Shown: piece after piece, positions 1 to 12,048 of the stretch
Layout: each line of letters opens with the position of its first letter
Position numbering within the stretch: the first letter of the stretch is position 1
Source of the DNA: Haplomitrium mnioides
Lineage: Eukaryota; Marchantiophyta; Haplomitriopsida; Calobryales
NCBI GenBank assembly: GCA_049999725.1
Contig: JBNGIS010038296.1
Coordinates: 1 to 25,209 of the forward strand
Direction of reading: 5' to 3'
Length of the DNA: 25,209 nt
Notes under the pieces: generated by a model
Database searches by the model: none
Told to the model about the DNA's origin: nothing
What the model saw: only the letters and a program-made list of their open reading frames with translations
Made by a program: the position numbers and the translations under genes

Positions 1-296
1 GATAGAAACAGAAGCATAGTTTCGGAATTGGTTTTCGGGCTTGATGTAATCCGATTAAAAATTCTGGAATCCGATTTGGAGCCTGAGGAAGGTGATTGTG
101 AGACCTGGATTGTCTTGGATCCTGGAAGTGAAGATTTCTTTGAGAAGTAAGACTCTCTTGTCACCAAAACCACTGTCCTCCCCGAGTAAAAGAACCCGGA
201 GAAGGGTAAATCTCCAATTGTCGGGATCACCGTTATACTACAAAAACATCCTTTTGAATGGAATTGGGAAGAATTTTAATAAAAAAACCCATTTGA

Positions 297-668
297 TCAT
301 CATCAAAAGGAGGAGTTTGTTGTTTGTCTCTTGCTTACAATAACCTTGAACCAGCTATTATATTCTTGGATGGATTCATCTGCATACATTTTGATGTGGA
401 GCAATTCATCCCAAGTATGATCGAAATGATAAGCAAGGCTAAATCAGTCAAGGAAGGCAAGTTGAAGGTCTGGCCATGATGCCATAGCAACAACTTCACA
501 AAAATACTAGTTGATGATATCCCCATCACGTGTTGGAGGGAATTGGAGTCAAAGGACCTTATTGGGGTTGCCAATGGTAGCATCAAAGGCAAGAAATCAA
601 TTAATATGAGTATCTACATTGACATGATCCACAACCATCTAGCCTATGAAATTCGAACAAGAATATAA
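297..668 (+). pseudogene. coding-like remnant, unrecognised
   Basis: One forward frame stays open from 297 to the TAA at 666-668 apart from a single TGA at 477-479, giving about 123 codons. The peptide has an ordinary soluble-protein composition, with readable stretches such as IIFLDGFICIHFDVEQF and, after the stop, ILVDDIPITCWRELESKD and LIGVANGSIKGKKS. I recognise no domain. There is no convincing start codon context and no obvious splice structure. The low stop density in this AT-rich DNA is the only evidence for coding origin, so it may be a captured gene fragment, part of a retroelement, or chance. The reverse strand is also open over part of this stretch, which weakens the case. Confidence 0.25.
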
Positions 669-2890
669 GGACGGTTGGTCTGGGAGAAAGGCCATGGTGG
701 TAGAAACAATGATAAGGGAGACAAGATCACTAATGCAATAAAGACAGGTACTTTTGGCAACTCTAGAGATGCGAGTGAGGAAACAAGAGAAACTTGCAAA
801 TAGTGATGAGTGTAGCAGCTAGAGCAAGTAGGGGTGACGAGTGGTTGCCTCATACACAGTCATGATTAAGTCGCGTTTTGGTTGGCGGATGTATAAATCC
901 AAAAATTGTCACTTAGTGCCATGGAAGAAGGGGGAGAATAGAAGCAGCAAGCAATTATAGCCCTTGGCCACAATAGCAATAGGAATAAATAGAGAGTGGC
1001 ACCAAGACAACAATGTTGAAAAGCTAGCTTTGGGGCCAAAAACAACAAGGTAATGCATAGCCAAATAAGAAGGAATTGATGAAGTTTTTGGATTTTCAAT
1101 GACAAGAAAAGGAAATGGGAGGCACAGTGCAATCTATCGCAGGTATAAAAGGAGCTATCGCAATTCACCAATGGCAAAATCTAACACAATGCAGTGCAAA
1201 GCAAGGCTAACGGAATCTCTTGCAAGGCAATACTAACAAAATATTAAGCAATGCAAACAAATGCCAACGTAATCTAGAGTAAGTGCAAGGAAATGACAAA
1301 GAAATCATTTCAAGTCAGGCATTGGCAAAGCAGTGATGGAAAACAAAAGCCAAGGAGATCAATTAGGAGCAAAATTTGGAAGAGGGGAAAGCAATTTAAA
1401 GTCTTTCGCGAGTTACAACTAAGACATCGTCAAAGCTTTGGGTGTTCAAAAGGATCAAAGTGACCAACCACCACATAGTATCAGTCACTTCAAACCACAT
1501 ACAGTGCATGAAAAGATCAATATCTATACCACAAGCATCTCTCATTTATGTGTAGGAAAATATTGGAAAGATTTAGGACAGTAAGGGAAAACTTGATGGG
1601 ACTAGTAAGCAACAAAAATTTAACGGATGTGGAGGAGATGATGCAAAAACACTACTATTTTGACAAGAGATTGGGTATAGGGGGAGGAACCCAACTCCAA
1701 TTTGATCATTCCAATGCTTCGTTATAGTGTAGTGATGAGTGCGCATGCAATGTATGAGGGAGAGGCAAAGCTCTTAGTGTTGGAAGTCTATAGCAGCATA
1801 CTGCATTTGGCTATGTCATGGGCACACCAACATCCAACTATAGAATCTAGCATCAATGTTTGGGCAGACCATAGTGGATAAATTGTTGGAGAAGTTTGGT
1901 AGAGACAAGGTAATGGTGGTGATTTTCAGGCATTGTGAAACACTTCCTAGCAGCAGTGAATGTGCAATTTGGTAGGTACCACTTTAACAATCAACACAGT
2001 TCAAGTAGTTAAGGCAACAAACGACCTTCTGATCACCACGAGTAGCGATCCCAAATAGATTTGAACTCCCACTGGTTCCTATCTATTCTTTATCCATGAG
2101 CAAACTCAACTTAGAATTCAAGATTGGAATGTCCCACTTCAACTTCAAGATCATCCGCGATGTTCAATTCCTATCGAGAAATGAGAAAACATGTCTACGC
2201 TAACCCACTATAAATTTATACACTAAGTCTTGGACGCGACATACCGGTCTACTATTTACATTGTCAATTCAACTTGTTGGACCCTAATAGAACTAGAGTA
2301 TAGAAAAAAATCTTATACAAGTCCAGGGCTGAGAAGTAGAGTATATCAAGAGTGCGTGTTTTCGTAGATCGGAAGTGAAATCTAAGGGATTTTGGGTCAA
2401 AGAAGGTTCTACTATTGGTCAAGCATCACACTAAGAGTCGGAGATAAAATCTTTCTACAAGTTAGGTTTTGGATGGCAAACAGTTATCAGTTGGATGGCA
2501 AACATGAAAATTGGGATTAGGATCTAGAGGAACTTCGGGTCAAAGAGCTTGGTACAGCCTATTAGAGGGCAACGGTCAAGCTACCCCATTGAATAACAAC
2601 GGCAGGCAGCTTGATACTGCTTGTCAAAGTTAAGGACCCCAAGGTTAGAGGGTTGGACCGGTCTATATGTCCTTAACCTAGACTTCGGCTATTAGAATGC
2701 GAGCAAGGTTAACTTTGGAACCCTGATACCGAATCTAACTTGACTACAATCCTTACAACAAGTAAATCTAGTACAAGGTGTGGTTCATCTTTGAGCTCAT
2801 AGCACAAGGTCAAGACGAAGCCTACAAAGGGATTGGAATTTGGTTAGGATATTATCGAGGGCTGAATTTTGGGTTTGACGTCAGAGATAT
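669..2890. other. intergenic, no supported gene
   Basis: About 2.2 kb without a recognisable gene. Short open frames exist on both strands but match nothing I know. Around 1190-1300 the sequence is rich in reiterated GCAA/AATGCAA words and looks like an eroded simple repeat. A forward frame near 1709-1880 reads coherently (for example YEGEAKLLVLEVYSS) but is short and unidentified. Probably old transposon sequence. Confidence 0.4.
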
Positions 2891-3116
2891 GGATTGCCCA
2901 CACATGATGGTCCAACTTCCTCTTTGAAAATGACATTAAGCGGCGGGTGGACCAGAATGATGGTTACCAAGACTAAAGGTCAGAAAGAAAGACCGGTCAA
3001 TAGAGGAAAGAGGTCGTCGACTACGATTTTGAGACCCAAAAGAGAGGAGCTACAAACATTAGTTGATATTTCTGAAAGAGAAGGGATGAAGGTTCGAGGT
3101 TGGCGCAATTCTAATG

Positions 3117-3272
3117 GTTGATAAAGAAGGAACCAAATACGTAAGAATGACCAACAACCTACACGGGAGGAACCGACTACCTAACTATTGACCAACAACC
3201 GATGAAGAAGGAACTGGCTACGTGACTAATTACCAGCAATCGATAAGGAAGAAATTGGCTAACTAACTAATA
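3117..3272. repeat. degenerate 40-43 bp tandem repeat
   Basis: About four copies of a unit of roughly 40-43 bp lie head to tail, with boundaries near 3159/3160, 3200/3201 and 3240/3241. Each unit holds a GAAGGAACC-like word followed by a GGCTACGTGACTAA-like word and a (A)CCAACAACC-like end. The last unit is shortened and the most diverged. No open frame runs cleanly through the array, so it is best read as a minisatellite. Confidence 0.6.
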
Positions 3273-4186
3273 CAAGTGGATAAAAGGAAGGACAACATCA
3301 GAAGTTTGAGCTACACCTATGGATTGGATATATGGAGAATACATCGAGTTGAGATACAGACCAGTAACTTGATATAGACTTGCCGACTTGATGTTACCGA
3401 GTGCAATGCCATCACATTGAGTTTTGCCAAAGGGGGTTCACGCTAATTGGTCCTACCCAAGACCCTCCTTGGGTAGGGAGTCCACATGTCGCTACACTGA
3501 GGAGCCAATACTATGATTCTCGATAAGAAGAACAACATAGCTAAGGATTCGCAATGGTGAGGGAGGAATGTATCAAGGGGTTGAGTGTGGAGATCTCAAT
3601 CTTGGACATGCAACCATCATAATGTTGAGAAGATGCTAGAAGAGAAGTGAGAGCCAATCTATGACAGTCGATGTAGATCTAATTGTGTAATTAGAGCCAT
3701 CATCGACTTGGGTAAAGAAGAGCAGTATTCTCCTCCTCATAATGTGTGGATGCTCTAGTTGAGTAATGATGACAACAAGTGTGTAAGACACATGAAAGTT
3801 GTTCGGCGGTTAGTATGATTGAAGGAGTACACAAAAAACATTGATGCAGATCTAATTGAGCCGTTGATACGTCGATGTAAATCCCATTGAGCTTCATTTC
3901 ATGACTTCCATGCTCTTTAAGTTGCACCATCCTTGGCAATCTTTAGTCATAACACCTATACACAAAAACAAATAGACGCACATAAAGAACACGTAGACTT
4001 GTTTCTATCTCAGCACACCAATATGTATGATTCAACATGACTGAATTTCACTTTGCTGCCCACAAATCACAAAATCCTATAGAGCCTTGTGGAGGTTTCC
4101 ATGTTTGAATTAACATCCTTCTTCTCTACCTAGCACTATTTTCTCTACAAATTTAGTAGACTAACCTCCCAATGCATGCAAATACC
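3273..4186. other. intergenic with one strong hairpin
   Basis: No gene is supported here. At 3453-3476 there is a perfect 9 bp inverted repeat (CTACCCAAG / CTTGGGTAG) with a 6-base loop. A purine-rich tract at 3556-3568 is followed directly by TG at 3569, which resembles a polypurine tract plus LTR start, but no second LTR copy was seen. The reverse frame 3700-3939 is open for 79 codons without a recognisable motif. Confidence 0.4.
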
Positions 4187-4474
4187 ATGGCTTCAATCCA
4201 TCAGCAATTTGTAGAGCAACTTGAGACATTATCTTCAATCAGCATTCATACCATAGATCAACAACAAACAAGTGATTTTCCCTTCTAGAACAATCCAAAC
4301 TCTGATTTTGAACTCTTCAAAGTCATAGCAAGAGCATTACATCTGCTAAGAGCAAGCAAATTTAGAAGTGTTTTACAAAGTTTCAAGGAGAAGACTTCCA
4401 AAGAGCAAGAGAAAAGAGCAAGAGAGATGAACAATGACCAACAGCCTCAATATATACTAATTTTTCCCTGGTAG
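4187..4474 (+). pseudogene. small coding-like ORF with one internal stop
   Basis: An ATG in a good plant initiation context (ACCATGGCT, with G at +4) opens a 95-codon frame that ends at TAG 4472-4474. A single TAG interrupts it at codon 34 (4286-4288). The N-terminal part contains QQFVEQLETLSS. After the stop come SDFELFKVIARALHLLRASK and a charged, helix-prone segment rich in K, E and R that ends in NNDQQPQ. I do not recognise a family. The sequence could be a dead small gene, a first exon, or a chance open frame; the start context and the coherent charged helix argue mildly for real coding ancestry. Confidence 0.3.
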
Positions 4475-4637
4475 TCATGATCACAATGGCGCAAGATGAG
4501 AAATCTTTGGTTTGTTGTAGATTTCAGCTTAAAAGGCGGTTAGTCAGTTTTAAACCAAACCTCGCAAGTCAGATTTATTTCTTGCAATTTCACTAAAAGA
4601 ACTCTTGGCAGTCTCCTTCGAAGAACCCTGAAGTCGT

Positions 4638-4925
4638 AGACTGATTCTGAAAATCTGACCAGTTCTGATCATTGGTTCTAATTGTTGGTCCTGATCTGAA
4701 AATCTGATCGGTTTTCATCCTCATTCCTGATCATCTTTTCTGATCTGAAAATCTGATCAGTTCTGATTAACGATTTTTATTTTCAGTTCTGATCTAGAAA
4801 TCTGATGAGTTCTGATTGTTGGTTCTGATCTGAAAATCTGACTGGTTTTGATTATTGATTCTGATCATCAGTTCTGATCTGAAAATCTGATCAGTGGTTC
4901 TGATCTGAAAATCTGATCAGTTGTG
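4638..4925. repeat. TCTGATCTGAAAATCTGATC minisatellite
   Basis: The word CTGATCTGAAAATCTGAT, often followed by CAG, recurs several times with minor changes, separated by variable TTCTGAT/TTGGTTCTGAT spacers. The core contains the palindrome CTGATCAG and two half-copies of TCTGA on either side of AAAA, so each unit is itself internally repeated. Spacing is irregular (about 20-60 bp), which indicates repeated slippage or unequal exchange. No protein is encoded. Confidence 0.75.
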
Positions 4926-6559
4926 CAGATTGTCAGTTTCAGAACCTCTAAAGTAGAAAATCTGACTTCACTTATACAACCAATTTGAACATCCTAAGAC
5001 CAATCCAAAACAATTGACTGATTTGGGATCCTTATGATTCTGCCCTTCCTTTTTTTTGACTGAAAGTAAACAACTTTGTTTGCTTTCAAGCATCAAAGGA
5101 ACAAACATGGCTAGCAATTAGGCCAAGCAGAAAAACCAACAACCAATCAATCCCTTTCAAGATCTAGCTTATTAGACAATAGTAACCCAATGTCCTCAAT
5201 CCAGATTACTACTAGCATCAAAATTTCAATAAACTGAGTCCTCATCATGATTCTACCCTTCCAATAGATGCAACTTTCCATTCAAGTGTGCATGTATTGG
5301 TTTTCTCCTTTGGGTGACCTTTTGCTTGATAATCTGCAGGCTTTGCTTCTTTGATGGTAACACTTCCTAAGAATCTTACTCAAAAGACTATAGACTCAAC
5401 AAATTACAAAAACCCAACCCTTACAAACACAATTAGTTGTTTTCCTTTGTTTTGGTGATGAATATGCTTGGGATGCTCCTTGATTTCCTTGTCTTGCCTT
5501 CAGCGTCCATTAAAAAAAGAGAGAAAATTTTAAAACTACTAGTTGGCTTGAACAATATATTGCCTTTATTTGACATTGAATGCATGTCCTCAAACTTTCT
5601 TTAGTATCCATCTCATGTCCTCTTGATGTTGATGATGGCGTTTTCACAAAGATAGATGCTTGTTTATGCATCTATAAACTTTGCTATTGTAGACCTAATA
5701 GGTCTCAAAAGTACATCTCACACCATGGTCTTATAGAGAAATGATTATGAAGAAAAAAAAAGTGTGTTTTCTTGCAAGGAAAATAAAATATTGGTTAAGT
5801 ATACATGCCCAATATATCAAATACAAAATCATGCTTCACTACATTGCATGCTTAAAAGTGCCAATGATTTATTTGGATAAAAATACACACACACATAAAA
5901 CAAATTTGACATATGACATAAGTAAGAAAACTAATGCATATTCTCTTTATTTGTATGTGATCCACAAACAATAGTTTTAAATTGTTGAATAATATAGGAC
6001 TTATAGAATGACACCTTGACATGAAGATGAAACTCCCCAATGCTCTCTTCAAGTGTTGCTAATTAACACACGTAAAACTTCAAGATCTCCATATATTGCT
6101 TAAGCCAATACATCCACCTATCATATTTGGCTTCAACTAACTGTATTTTTATCACAAAGTGCACAATCAAGTATATTTGTATGTCAAAAATGATAGTGGG
6201 AATACATGTTTTAACTTACATAAGTTTTTTGCTTCAAATAGATGCATTTTTTATATATTATATACATCCACTTCTTTTTGAAAGAATGCCATCTATAAAG
6301 CATACACAAATGCCACGTTAAATGTTTTGGATATTTAACATGGATGCATTCTTTATACTATTTTATACTAAAAATACTTTTCTCACCTCATAAGTGTTTC
6401 ATAACACTTTTACAAACATTGAACTCAATATGCGTTAAGTCCAACAAATATTCAATAAAAAAATTATATAAATTATAAAAATCATGTGAGTACATTTAAA
6501 ATTATTATTTTTGTATTTTTACAAGAAAGGAAACATTCACACATATGTATCTCAGTTAT
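4926..6559. other. AT-rich intergenic sequence
   Basis: No gene supported. The stretch 5000-5540 reads like plant intron or UTR sequence. From about 5540 the DNA becomes strongly AT-rich, with many ATATAC/CATGCAT words. Short frames on both strands lack recognisable motifs. The low-coordinate end of the CACTA remnant probably erodes into this interval, but I cannot place its end. Confidence 0.4.
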
Positions 6560-8560
6560 GAGTTCATGTAGAGGGAAAGTATGATCTTACATCTAAATGA
6601 AAAAGGTGGTGCAATATCATTAATCAATTCAGTTCATGCCCAGTTGAGTATTTGGGTTATGCAATCCATTTACATGTTAATATCATTCTAGCTCCTAATT
6701 GACTATAGAGATGAATATGAGTATTGGTCAAGTATGAGCCTCATTGCATATGTGTGGTATTTAAGCCAATCATGATCAAGAAATAAGTACTTAGTGTGGC
6801 ATGTATACACACATTTTTTAAGGTGCCATCTATGATGTACCCTTAAGTCCTTACTACAAATTGAACATACATGATATCTATGTGTAGATAACCTATATAC
6901 AAATCTATAGCTTACAATTCACTATATTTTAGCAAACGTTTAATTTCTTTACAAAGACAAATACACATTTATAACAAGGTTACGTTTCCAGAAAAAAAAC
7001 CAAAAGTTGTTTGCTAATATAAAAGTATTTGATAAATGCTATCCACGACACATATTCTTTTCCATAACAATTCAAGCTCCTCTACCAATGGCTACAAATA
7101 AACATTAACTTCACACATTATTTTTGCATCTACTTGTACAAAAACATGACTCATGGTTTAGTGTACTTTATGACATGACAATATAGCACAATGATTCTAA
7201 AATTACACAAACTTCACCTTACATCAATTATTTGTTTAAGGTCACATATATTATGATAAGATAAAAGCTTTAAAATGTGTTCTTCAGTGTGCATCACTGT
7301 TGCAAGTTGTAATTTATCACTACAATCTATGTAACAAAATACATGTGTTGACCTTAATTGGTTTATTCCATCCAATACCAACCTCATTTTGTAGGTACTT
7401 TCTAAAGCTCAAGAACATCTTTTCTACATTCATATGTGATGGAGAATCTACAACACCTTGTATGGTTTCATCATTTGATCTATACTCATCATGCCATGCC
7501 ATGTGATTTGCTAATAATGGACAGCTGAATAATTGTTTCAAACATGCTATAATTGCAAAATATCATCATACCAACATAATAATGTCATTGATTTCAGCAT
7601 TCAAATAAGTGTACATATACTCTAAATAAGGAAACACATATAACAACACTAAAGCTAAGTAGATCTATGAAATCAAGTACACACATTGCAAGCAACATCC
7701 AATTGCAACTTATTGCCACAATATTTTCTAGTGCCACAATGAAGATATTAATTTGTATGTAATCATTCACACAAACATAATGCACTTTGTACTCTAATCT
7801 AAGTGCTTTTAGTAGCTTGTGCATCTCGACTCCTGATACGAGGAGCGTATTACCTTGAGGTAATAATTATGTGTGTAAGAAGCTAAGTACATCATCAATG
7901 CATGAGTCGCTAGTACCTCTCTAAACTTTTGTTGATTGCATATTTAACAACAACAATGTTGCTTTCAATCTACATCCAAGAAAAAAAACATTTTTTGTAC
8001 AAAAAAATTATCATAGACACGCTTACGGTATACTCTATAACAAATCACATTATTGCAATTTCAATTGCAAACAACAACACCTTAATTGATATATACAATA
8101 ATATCTATGCTTGTTCTTACACAAATTGTAAAGATCTCTTACAACCATGGTCACTTGTAGCATCTAAAATCTCACCACCATGATGTGTTCTTCAATCTTT
8201 ATCCTTATGAATGTCATGTTCATGGCACTCATATATGTCTTCCTTTTTATGGTCAACTATAGTATAATCATCATATAGGTCAGCTTTAAAAGTTCTAAAA
8301 TATGCATGTACCATCTTTATAAACAACTCAATGTCATATTTGTCTTTATTTAGATGTACATGTCGGTCATTTTGCTTGTTTTAAATGCCATCACTATCTT
8401 GCTTGTGTGGATGAACATGAACTTCAACATTCTCAAGCATGTGATCATCTTTATGTAATAAGCTATCATCATAATACATTGGTTATAAAGTCTCCATATA
8501 TGTATTAACTACATTCAACCTAGATCTCTTGATGGGGGTTGGTTTGGAAATAACAAAGTG
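6560..8560 (-). pseudogene. CACTA (En/Spm) TNP2-like transposase remnant
   Basis: Read on the minus strand, this interval carries ordered but broken pieces of a plant CACTA transposase (Pfam Transposase_21 family), the enzyme that cuts and moves CACTA DNA transposons. From high to low coordinates: a His/Asp/Lys-rich block with three stops (about 8556-8119; includes DIELFIKMVHAYFRTFKAD and ends near ILDATSDHGC); a block at 7824-7755 (KLLKALRLEYKVHYVCVND) resembling the family's region before the CPNDC motif; and the best block, 7541-7400, reading LKQLFSCPLLANHMAWHDEY then VDSPSHMN, matching the family's LKRLF...MRWH...DSPAW region. A weaker block near 6780-6730 (NTTHMQ, stop, GSYL) fits the later NLPPHMCMKE-like region. 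Frames shift between blocks, so it is inactive. Ends and terminal inverted repeats were not found. Confidence 0.65.
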
Positions 8561-10047
8561 TATTGTGGAGGTATATATATATATATAGCATTTCTCAATA
8601 TATACATACATGCAACATAAGTATGGTGAGTATCTATATTATGGGATTGTTTCCCTATTAGAATATGTTTTCATAATCACATATACATGCATATTAATGA
8701 AAAATATGTACTAAAATATAAGGAAAAAAAATCTATAAAAATTGTGATGTATGTGCATATGAGAGTCAAAAGTTGTTTGCTACAAGCTAACTAATCGTCT
8801 TTGATTGCAACTAGCTATCAACTTCTCTCCAACTCTTACACTATGAGTCTTAATGGTTATAATATAACACTCAACCTCCTATAAAACCTCTCATGCAAGC
8901 CATGCACATGCAACCAATCTATGTTGAGCATCTGCTATAGCCATGATCTCTTACTACAATTAATATATCCAACAACATTGCATGAACAAATATGATCACC
9001 ATCGATGAAGCATCTCTCTTTCATTCACACTATTGGAGTTGATGATGGTTCTTTGTGATCATGAAGATCTAGAGTATAAGCTTGAAATAAAGTTACATAT
9101 CTGTGGTATAAAACCCTTAAGTATTCAAGATAAGAAAATCCTCATCTAGTGTTGAACCCATACGAAAGGTCAAATTCCTTGTTGTTTTTCTATAAATCAA
9201 TCGGTTTCAGCTATTTACGAGGAAGTTGAACGACAAACCCCAAGCAGACCTTTAGAGACCCTACTCAAACCTCCTTTTCCCAACACTCTTCTACGCCGCT
9301 ATACAGGTCTACCCACATGAAACAACAACCCAAGCCTCACGTATGTTGTCATTAAGCACTTGACAAAACCTAAAATTTGCAATTTTCCACTCAAGAGCAA
9401 ATAGAATTCTTCGCTCACTGATCTTCACTTAGACTTTAAGCCTTTAGACACTTAATTTTACACCCACAACCTTGCATAGGAAGGCTAAAAGTAGTTAGAA
9501 GCCTTTCTAGTACTACAACATTTTTGTAATAGATACCAATTTTAGTAAGAGATAACTAAAAATGGAGAAAAATGTAGAGTATACTATGTCTAGAAAGTTA
9601 TTACAAAGTTAAAGTATCAAAAACAAATTTCTACTATAGAGAAAATAACACTTGGCAAAAAGTCAACAAGTTAAAGTGAAATAAAAAATCTAGAAGGATT
9701 ACTTTAAAGAAGATGGAATTTGAGATGGAATCTAGAGAGAATGTTATCTTACTCTCACTAAACTATGATGTGACATAAGAGTGTTTTATTTATATTTTGT
9801 AGTAGATATCAAAGAGAATTATCCAAACTTCTTTAGAAATGTTCAATTCCATGTGTCATGTTTCTACTTGAGTAACACCTAACCAATACAAAATTAGCAA
9901 GGTAAGGGGCTATTCTATGAATGAAGTGGTTGCAAAGACATAATCCACAAGTGGGTTGGCAAAAAAAATACTAACAATATTTCAATGGAAGATTTAGAGA
10001 GATCGAGTATGATCTTATTCAAGGCATCTAAAATATATAACAACTGC
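8561..10047. other. AT-rich intergenic sequence with (TA)8
   Basis: No gene supported. A pure (TA)8 run lies at 8572-8587. The interval 9190-9480 is less AT-rich and could be a fragment of an older element, but no motif confirms it. The stretch from 9500 to 10047 is low-complexity AT-rich DNA leading into the assembly gap. Confidence 0.4.
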
Positions 10048-10147
10048 NNNNNNNNNNNNNNNNNNNNNNNNNNNNNNNNNNNNNNNNNNNNNNNNNNNNN
10101 NNNNNNNNNNNNNNNNNNNNNNNNNNNNNNNNNNNNNNNNNNNNNNN
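10048..10147. other. assembly gap, 100 N
   Basis: Exactly 100 consecutive N. This is the conventional size for a scaffold gap of unknown length, so the true distance between the flanks may differ. Open frames that cross the N run are artefacts. Confidence 0.98.
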
Positions 10148-10966
10148 TTTCATTATTGAAATATTTACAATATTTCAGGAAAAAATTTATGCTCAATATT
10201 TAGGAAAAAAAGTAAGTTTTAAAATATTATATTGCAATAAGATAGGCAACTCAGATAGAATATCGAAAAAAACATATTAAACTTAAATAACTACATTTTA
10301 ATGTTTTCTTACAATATTCAAAAGACATTTAACTTACAAAAACCTAGAACATTTACTAGAAATAATTCAAAAAAAAGATGATGGTGAGACAAGCATTGTA
10401 TCTTAAGCTATAATTTGCTAACAAATGCTTTCAATTTCTAACTACTTACGGAAAGGATGAAAATAGAAAAGAAGAGTTATGCTTGCATAGACTTCCATAC
10501 ACATATTTTAAAAACATAATCTCTTTAATCAAAATCAATCTGGCACTTCTATGTACGTATACAATCAATCTCTTGTAGCTCATACAAATGAATTCCAGAA
10601 ATAAATTTAGAGAAATGACTAAAGTGAAGGATGATTTCCTAATTCAATATTGTAATAAATGTTATACAAAGATAACAAAAAAACAAAAAAAAATCTTACA
10701 TCCAAAGAAAACTTGCCTCCAAATATAAATCGTTCAAACACAAACGCTAGTGTTAGCATGGACTTCCTTGCTTACTTTTTACGTAAGACACAATGTTTTA
10801 TTCAAAAATCATTTATTCTAATAAAGTAGCTTGTTAAGCATGAAATTTATAGCATATACATTAAACAATATCTAAATCAATGATCATTTACTAAAATATA
10901 TGCATCCAAGAGACCTTAGACTTTATTGTTTTTTGAGAAAAACAATTTATTGTATAGAAAAGTGCA
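10148..10966. other. AT-rich intergenic sequence
   Basis: No gene supported. A TTATGCTTGCATAGAC word at about 10478-10493 resembles the palindrome found in clusters at 14.9-19.8 kb. The segment 10710-10770 (CCTCCAA ... CAAACGCTAG ... ATGGACTTCC) looks distantly related to 22625-22690. Confidence 0.35.
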
Positions 10967-12014
10967 TCATTTTATGGCTTTTTCTTCAGCTTTGTCCTCT
11001 TCAAGACCAATAATGTCATCTAGATCAAGAGACTGAGAAGTTTCAGCATCTACAATCGCAAGGAATTTTGTCGAGACTTTATAATATCCAAAATAGCTAC
11101 TGAGTCACCAAAAGCACCAGCAGTATTACAAAGAACATGCTTCTTATGGTACGCATAGGCATTTTAAGACTTGGTGACATCAAAGGTAGAGATGTCATCG
11201 TCAAAACTCTTTGTGGAATATAGATAGACTGTCATCTATCATATTCCACAACAACACAGTTTTGCATTAATTTCAATGCACAAACAAGGCATGTGCAAGA
11301 CCAAGAGCAAAGATCTAGGATCCAATCTTGCTTGGAAGATAAATTATCAATAAAAATTTGTAAATCTCATGTGGCTTCTAGTGAAAATTCACATGAGCAT
11401 GATCTTCTAGATGTTTTAGTTTGGCCAAAATTGCAAGACAACTAAGAAAAATATGCATTATTTTCCGGGGATGCCCAGTTGCATTTTCATGTTGTGCTAC
11501 CCCTCTTTTGTCAAATAGTCCACAATCCAACATTCGTGGGCATGTACGAATCTGGAACCACCAGAGTGATGGATGTTGTCTCTATAGAAATCAAATAAAA
11601 TCTATGTAAGCAATTCCAAGAAAATATACTAACAAAGAAAAAAACTTGAAGATGACTCACGAGATGTTGTGGTCAATGTGCAACATACTTCCTAAAAAGT
11701 TCATCCTTGACAATGTCGAATTGTTGCAAAGAATGGATAATAACAAAAGTCCAAAAGTCGGAAGTAGTAATGGCTGCGAAAAAAGAAACTATGTTGAAAA
11801 CATCATCTTTGCCTAAGGGCTCTAAATCGTTATACTTGCATTCATTACGATTACAACCATAAGGAATGTCAGCAATTGAGAGCCACACTGTGATTGCCTC
11901 TAACAATCTCATATCTATATTCCAAATGTTGAACTCTGACTTGTCTCTTAACCCGCACTTCACATCCACAACAACAATAAAAAAAGGAGAGTTAGCAAAC
12001 TTGTTGGTAAGCAT
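10967..12014 (-). pseudogene. decayed coding-like region, unrecognised
   Basis: Several minus-strand blocks read like protein. The 5' block (12014-11673) is open for 113 codons and includes MRLLEAITVWLSIADIPYG and DVFNIVSFFAAITTSDFW. A middle block near 11540-11450 reads CGLFDKRGVAQHENATGHPR, which has the C...H...TGHP look of a C2H2-type zinc-binding segment. A 3' block (about 11101-10967) reads FLAIVDAETSQSLDLDDIIG then LEEDKAEEKAIK and a TGA stop, an acidic tail typical of a protein C-terminus. Between blocks there are stops and frame changes, which may be introns or decay. No family is recognised with confidence and the blocks may not belong to one gene. The overlapping forward frame 11866-12114 is treated as a shadow. 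Confidence 0.25.
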
Positions 12015-12048
12015 TCTCTATGCAAGCAGCTCCACAAAATCCTTGCTT

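Noticed and set aside
1140-1155. TATAAAAGG word as a promoter.
   Set aside because: No supported gene follows, and isolated TATA words are expected in AT-rich DNA.
9505-9530. CTAGTACTACAACATTTTTG as a CACTA terminal repeat.
   Set aside because: It lacks the exact CACTA end, is in the wrong orientation for the right end of the minus-strand element, and has no partner at the other side.
9915-10203. Frames spanning the gap.
   Set aside because: They are created by translating 100 N and have no meaning.
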